Below the pieces are notes generated by a model. The model was not told where the DNA came from. It did not search any database and worked only from the letters and a program-made list of their open reading frames with translations. Of a stretch of DNA of 7,028 nucleotides, positions 4,336 to 7,028 are shown piece by piece (position 1 is the stretch's first letter; each line of letters opens with the position of its first letter). Made by a program: the position numbers and the translations under genes. The DNA is from Clostridia bacterium (GTDB taxonomy: Bacteria; Bacillota; Clostridia; Oscillospirales; Acutalibacteraceae), in the NCBI GenBank assembly GCA_900754145.1, contig CAAEBW010000069.1, positions 1 to 7,028 on the forward strand. Reading direction: 5' to 3'.

Positions 4336-5286
4336 ATGGAGCTGTTTATAATCATTACGGTTGCGGTATTGCTGCTTATTCTTATTTTCGCAAATGTCCG
4401 CATTGTTCCGCAGGCTACGGAGTATGTAATCGAATTTTTGGGAAAATACAAAACCACTTGGGGAGCGGGACTTCACGTTAAAATTCCGCTGCTTGAAAAA
4501 ATAGCAAAGAAAATCACCCTTAAGGAGCAGGTGCTCGATTCACCGCCCCAGCCGGTTATCACCAAGGATAATGTTACAATGCAGATTGATACGGTGGTTT
4601 ATTTCAGGATTTTTGACGCTAAGCTTTACACTTACGGCGTTGTAAACCCGATAAGCGCACTTGAAAATCTCACCGCGACCACACTTAGAAACCTTGTCGG
4701 CGAATTGGAGCTTGACGGAACCCTTACCTCCCGCGATACAATAAACGCTAAGATGACCGCCATACTCGACGAGGCGACCGATAAATGGGGTATGAAGGTC
4801 AACCGCGTTGAGCTAAAGAACATAATTCCGCCCGCGGAAATTCAGAACGCGATGGAAAAGCAGATGAAGGCGGAACGCGAACGCCGCGAAACCCTTTTAC
4901 AGGCGGAGGGACATAAAGCCGCCGCCATTACAAGAGCCGAGGGCGATAAGCAGGCTATGATTTTAGCCGCCGAGGGTGAGAGAGACGCTCGTATTGCCAG
5001 AGCCGAGGGTGAGGCAAAGGCTATATACCTTCAGAAGAAGGCGGAGGCAGACGGTATCCGTGCTATAAAAGAGGCGGGAGCGGACTCCGCGGTGCTTGAG
5101 ATTAAGCGTTACGAGGCGCTTGTTAATATGTCCAATGGCACGGCGGCAAAGCTTATAATACCCACCGACGCTATAAATATGGTCACAAAAAACGCGGTAT
5201 TTTCCGAAACAACGGGGCTAGGCGATGTGACCGACGAGGCACCTAAACGCAAGCCGACGCCCAAAAAGGACGAATGCTGCGACTAA
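4336..5286 (+). CDS. SPFH/Band 7 (stomatin/prohibitin-like) membrane protein
   Basis: This 316-residue protein is anchored by an N-terminal membrane segment (about residues 3-20, FIIITVAVLLLILIFA). The SPFH/PHB domain follows (about 21-180): RIVPQATEYVIEFLGKY, GLHVKIPLLEK, DNVTMQIDTVVYFRI and the family signature NIIPPAEIQNAMEKQM (162-177). Next comes a long charged helix in which AEG recurs every 11 residues (190, 201, 212, 223), typical of stomatin/QmcA proteins that assemble into large ring-shaped oligomers in the membrane. The tail is Pro/Lys-rich and ends with two cysteines (314-315). Members organise membrane microdomains and often regulate proteases, but no NfeD or FtsH partner is in view. 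SD GGGGGTT (4324-4330) precedes ATG 4336. It is probably co-transcribed with the unknown gene upstream. Confidence 0.92.
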   Translation: MELFIIITVAVLLLILIFANVRIVPQATEYVIEFLGKYKTTWGAGLHVKIPLLEKIAKKITLKEQVLDSPPQPVITKDNVTMQIDTVVYFRIFDAKLYTYGVVNPISALENLTATTLRNLVGELELDGTLTSRDTINAKMTAILDEATDKWGMKVNRVELKNIIPPAEIQNAMEKQMKAERERRETLLQAEGHKAAAITRAEGDKQAMILAAEGERDARIARAEGEAKAIYLQKKAEADGIRAIKEAGADSAVLEIKRYEALVNMSNGTAAKLIIPTDAINMVTKNAVFSETTGLGDVTDEAPKRKPTPKKDECCD

Positions 5287-5299
5287 AATAAAAAAACAC

Positions 5300-5327
5300 T
5301 TGACAAATTAAAAATATGTGTTAAAAT
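5300..5327 (+). promoter_or_regulatory. Promoter of the infC-rpmI-rplT operon
   Basis: TTGACA (5300-5305, perfect) is 16 bp from TAAAAT (5322-5327, 5 of 6), which is preceded by TGT, an extended -10 element. The predicted start is near 5333, giving a leader of about 170 nt before infC. No terminator for the SPFH gene separates its stop (5286) from this promoter. Confidence 0.75.
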
Positions 5328-5423
5328 AATAATCACAATGAAGCAGTACGCCAGTCGTCCTCACCTTTTGAGTTTTGTCTTAAAGGGTCAATAAAGATAC
5401 AAAGCAACACTTGGTATTTTTAT

Positions 5424-5456
5424 GCGCGGGCGAATTAGCGTCCGCGCTTTTGATTT
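5424..5456 (+). terminator. Intrinsic terminator inside the infC leader (attenuator)
   Basis: GCGCGGGCG (5424-5432) pairs with CGTCCGCGC (5439-5447) as a 9-bp GC-rich stem with one G-U pair and a 6-nt loop. TTTTGATTT follows. It stands 50 nt before the infC start, downstream of the operon promoter, so it must be conditional if infC is to be expressed. Confidence 0.85.
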
Positions 5457-5490
5457 GCAATAAACTGCAAATCGGCTGCAAACTAATTTT

Positions 5491-5497
5491 GGAGGTG
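5491..5497 (+). promoter_or_regulatory. Ribosome binding site that sets the ATT start of infC
   Basis: GGAGGTG is a near-perfect SD, 7 nt before ATT 5505. The nearest in-frame ATG (5592) has no SD and would remove 29 conserved residues. An in-frame TAA at 5484-5486 closes the frame upstream. Confidence 0.85.
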
Positions 5498-5504
5498 CAT
5501 CAAT

Positions 5505-6023
5505 ATTAGCAGCAAAGAGCTTTCCGTAAACGAAAATATTAAATTCAAGGAAGTCCGCACAATCGGATCTGACGGGTCTCAGCTCGGCATTATGCCTGTC
5601 GCCAAGGCTTTGGAGGCAGCGTACGGAGCGGATCTCGATTTGGTTTGCATTTCGCCCAACGCCGAACCGCCTGTATGCAAGATTATGGATTACGGTAAAT
5701 ACCGTTTCGAGCAGGCTAAGCGTGAAAAGGAAGCCAAAAAAAATCAGAAAACGGTTGAAATCAAGGAAATCCGCTTAGGACTTAGTATTGACGTGCATGA
5801 TTTTGAAACAAAGGGCAAGCACGCTATCCGCTTTCTTGACGATGGTGACAAGGTTAAGGTTTCCATTCGCTTCAGGGGCAGGGAGCTCGGTCACCCCGAA
5901 ATCGGTCTTGACACTATGAAACGCTTTGCGGAATACTGTGCGGAGCACTGCACGGTTGAAAAGGCTGCTAAAATGGAAGGCAGAAATATGATTATGTTTT
6001 TAGCTCCGAAAACAGGTAAATAA
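5505..6023 (+). CDS. infC: Translation initiation factor IF-3, rare ATT start
   Basis: IF-3 binds the 30S subunit, prevents 50S joining and checks the start codon-initiator tRNA pairing. From ATT 5505 the protein has 172 residues, the normal length. It begins with S-S-K-E-L-S-V-N-E-N-I, then KEVRTIGSDGSQLGIMPVAK of the N-terminal domain and SPNAEPPVCKIMDYGKYRFE before the linker. The C-terminal domain carries IKEIRLGLSID, the signature KVSIRFRGRELGHPEIG, and ends in FLAPKTGK. An ATG-only call would start at residue 30 (5592) and lose most of the N-terminal domain. IF-3 itself discriminates against non-standard start codons, so an ATT start in its own gene allows autogenous control, as known from other bacteria. 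rpmI follows after 32 nt. Confidence 0.95.
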   Translation: MSSKELSVNENIKFKEVRTIGSDGSQLGIMPVAKALEAAYGADLDLVCISPNAEPPVCKIMDYGKYRFEQAKREKEAKKNQKTVEIKEIRLGLSIDVHDFETKGKHAIRFLDDGDKVKVSIRFRGRELGHPEIGLDTMKRFAEYCAEHCTVEKAAKMEGRNMIMFLAPKTGK

Positions 6024-6055
6024 TTGCAGTTGAATTTTATTAGGGAGGATTTAAA

Positions 6056-6253
6056 ATGCCTAAGATCAAAACACACAGCGGCGCAAAAAAGCGCTTTAAG
6101 CTCACTAAAACCGGCAAGGTTAAACGCGCTCATGCTTTCAAGTCGCACATTCTCAACAAGAAGACAACCAAGCGTAAGAGAAATCTTCGCAAGACCGTTA
6201 CAGCCGATGTTACAAATGTAGCAAAGGTTAAGAAAATGATTCCTTATAAATAA
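6056..6253 (+). CDS. rpmI: Large ribosomal subunit protein bL35
   Basis: This 65-residue, strongly basic protein is a component of the 50S subunit. The family opening [17 protein letters not shown] and the centre [17 protein letters not shown] are clear. The C-terminus [11 protein letters not shown] matches the usual bL35 ending. SD GGGAGG (6043-6048) lies 7 nt before ATG 6056. It is the middle gene of infC-rpmI-rplT, 32 nt after infC and 30 nt before rplT, and should be expressed from the leader-controlled promoter. A 65-codon ORF beginning at 6024 in another frame is only a shadow. Confidence 0.97.
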   Translation: MPKIKTHSGAKKRFKLTKTGKVKRAHAFKSHILNKKTTKRKRNLRKTVTADVTNVAKVKKMIPYK

Positions 6254-6283
6254 GGATTAGCTTGAAAGTGGAGGTTATAAGAT

Positions 6284-6643
6284 ATGGCACGAGTTAAGGG
6301 TGCGTTAGCAACACGCAAAAGAAGAAAAAAGACTTTAAAGCTTGCTAAGGGCTATTTCGGCGCTAAGTCCAAGCTTTTCAAAACCGCGAAAGAAGCCGTA
6401 ATGAAGAGCGGCAACTACGCGTATATCGGCCGCAGACAGAAAAAGCGCGATTTCCGTCTCCTTTGGATTACCCGTATTTCCGCCGCCTGCAAGATGAACG
6501 GTATCAATTATTCTACCTTCATCAACGGTCTTAACAAGGCAGGAGTACAGATTAACCGTAAAATGCTCGCCGACCTTGCGGTAAACGACGCCGCCGGCTT
6601 TACAACTCTTGTTAAAGCCGCAAACAAGGCTCTCGAAAAGTAA
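6284..6643 (+). CDS. rplT: Large ribosomal subunit protein bL20
   Basis: This 119-residue basic protein binds 23S rRNA early in 50S assembly. It is the likely repressor of its own operon through the leader upstream of infC. The N-terminal extension [26 protein letters not shown] is typical of the family, where it threads into 23S r[22 protein letters not shown] (residues 47-65) and the C-terminal RNA-binding helices ([24 protein letters not shown] region) are also recognisable. The length is standard. SD GGAGGT (6270-6275) lies 8 nt before ATG 6284. A terminator begins 4 nt after the stop codon, so this is the last gene of the operon. Confidence 0.97.
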   Translation: MARVKGALATRKRRKKTLKLAKGYFGAKSKLFKTAKEAVMKSGNYAYIGRRQKKRDFRLLWITRISAACKMNGINYSTFINGLNKAGVQINRKMLADLAVNDAAGFTTLVKAANKALEK

Positions 6644-6647
6644 TTTT

Positions 6648-6680
6648 TTCGCCCGGGGTTCAAATCTCGGGCGAATTTTT
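6648..6680 (+). terminator. Rho-independent terminator of infC-rpmI-rplT
   Basis: TTCGCCCGGG (6648-6657) pairs with CTCGGGCGAA (6666-6675) as a 10-bp stem with one G-U pair and an 8-nt loop. Five T residues follow, then CTTGTTG. It ends the operon immediately after rplT. Confidence 0.88.
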
Positions 6681-6700
6681 CTTGTTGTATTTTTAAATTT

Positions 6701-6708
6701 AGGGGGGG
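6701..6708 (+). promoter_or_regulatory. Ribosome binding site setting a TTG start
   Basis: AGGGGGGG is the SD, about 8 nt before TTG 6717. The other in-frame candidate, GTG 6708, overlaps the SD and is ruled out. No clear promoter was seen between the rplT terminator and this site. Confidence 0.6.
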
Positions 6709-6716
6709 TGACGGTA

Positions 6717-7028
6717 TTGTCGTATTTTAAAGCCATTACAAGCAGAGAAAATTCACTTATCAAGCTTGTTTCTCTTCTCCAGACCTCGGCGAAAAAGAGG
6801 CGCGAAAACGGTCTTTTTGTCTTAGAGGGGCTGCGCATATGCCTTGACGCTATGGAGAACTCAATCAGGTTTGATAAGTTAATTATCTCGGAAACCGCAA
6901 TTAAAAAATACAGCGATACCGTAAATTCCTTTGCCTTAAATGCGGACGGGCATTTTGTAATCCCAGATTCGCTTTTTGATAAAATAAGCGACACTAAAAG
7001 CCCCCAGGGGATTATCGCGGTCTGTAAA
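6717..7028 (+). CDS. TrmH/SpoU-family rRNA 2'-O-methyltransferase, N-terminal part (partial)
   Basis: The first 104 residues are present and the gene runs off the window. The segment opens with a helix (SRENSLIKLVSLLQTSAKKRR) followed by NGLFVLEGLRICLDAM. This is the family's N-terminal substrate-binding subdomain, with the conserved E-G of the 'F..EG...v..a' motif. The piece ends in ISDTKSPQGIIAVCK; the T-x-x-P-Q-G-I-[IL]-A-V motif closes this subdomain before the knotted SAM-binding catalytic domain, which lies outside the window. Such enzymes (RlmB, TrmH, YsgA types) methylate the 2'-OH of a nucleotide in rRNA or tRNA; the target cannot be read from this part. TTG 6717 is chosen because of the SD at 6701-6708. 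Confidence 0.88.
   Translation, partial: MSYFKAITSRENSLIKLVSLLQTSAKKRRENGLFVLEGLRICLDAMENSIRFDKLIISETAIKKYSDTVNSFALNADGHFVIPDSLFDKISDTKSPQGIIAVCK

Larger units (their letters stand above)
5334..5504 (+). promoter_or_regulatory. Structured attenuation leader of infC-rpmI-rplT (L20-leader type)
   Basis: In Firmicutes the infC-rpmI-rplT mRNA leader is bound by ribosomal protein L20, which mimics its 23S rRNA binding and promotes premature termination. This leader has the right place and parts: a 10-bp hairpin, ACCTTTTGAG (5363-5372) with CTTAAAGGGT (5379-5388), an intrinsic terminator (5424-5456), and a hairpin GATTTGCA (5452-5459)/TGCAAATC (5466-5473) before the SD. TCGTCC (5355-5360) can pair with GGGCGA (5428-5433), the inner part of the terminator's left arm, and is a possible antiterminator. 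The assignment rests on context and visible structures; no covariance model was run. Confidence 0.65.

Noticed and set aside
5338..5394. 18-codon ORF in the infC leader starting ATG 5338 (M-K-Q-Y-A-S-R-P...), a possible leader peptide.
   Set aside because: It begins only about 4-5 nt after the predicted transcription start, has no SD, and spans the 10-bp hairpin. The leader is better explained as a structured RNA.
6024..6221. 65-codon plus ORF directly after infC.
   Set aside because: It overlaps rpmI in another frame and has no ribosome site; rpmI is an unmistakable bL35 gene.
6335..6994. 219-codon minus-strand ORF covering rplT and the methyltransferase start.
   Set aside because: It runs antisense through clear bL20 and TrmH-type coding sequence and through the rplT terminator; no SD or family resemblance was seen.
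1..7028. Search for tRNA genes, CRISPR arrays, phage or integrase genes.
   Set aside because: No cloverleaf-like segment, regularly spaced direct repeats or recombinase motifs were recognised in the window.

Overview
The window looks like chromosomal DNA from a moderately low-GC anaerobic Firmicute, probably of the class Clostridia (Oscillospiraceae/Ruminococcaceae-like). The evidence is an anaerobic ribonucleotide reductase with its activase (NrdD/NrdG), strong purine-rich Shine-Dalgarno (SD) sites, an infC-rpmI-rplT operon with a Firmicute-style attenuated leader and an ATT-initiated infC, and a CmpB-type membrane protein. The taxonomic placement is inference.

Layout. 1-1147 (+): the last codons of nrdD, a hairpin, then nrdG and dut, all serving deoxynucleotide supply. 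1148-1476: a 329-bp stretch between dut and the next gene that holds two convergent strong promoters, a 24-codon hydrophobic peptide gene, a small antisense RNA gene and a shared bidirectional terminator. This is a compact candidate type I toxin-antitoxin locus and the most interesting part of the window. 1477-3436 (-): a coiled-coil/membrane protein of the CmpB type downstream of rsmA (16S rRNA dimethyladenosine transferase). The two are separated by a 94-bp MITE-like inverted-repeat element whose end coincides with the rsmA stop codon. 3437-3568: divergent back-to-back promoters. 3569-5286 (+): an unrecognised 247-residue protein and an SPFH/band-7 membrane protein, probably co-transcribed. 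5300-6680 (+): promoter, structured leader with an intrinsic terminator (L20-leader type), infC, rpmI, rplT and a terminator. 6717-7028 (+): the beginning of a TrmH/SpoU-family rRNA 2'-O-methyltransferase, cut by the window edge.

The translation genes (rsmA, infC, rpmI, rplT, the methyltransferase) and nucleotide genes are ordinary housekeeping. The toxin-antitoxin candidate has the Fst/par layout (convergent transcripts, shared terminator, repeats over the toxin ribosome site). In addition, the first 28 nt of the antisense RNA match the toxin mRNA's own 5' leader at 26 of 28 positions, in inverted orientation, once two short insertions are allowed. The antitoxin may therefore be an inverted copy of the toxin's cis-inhibitory leader.
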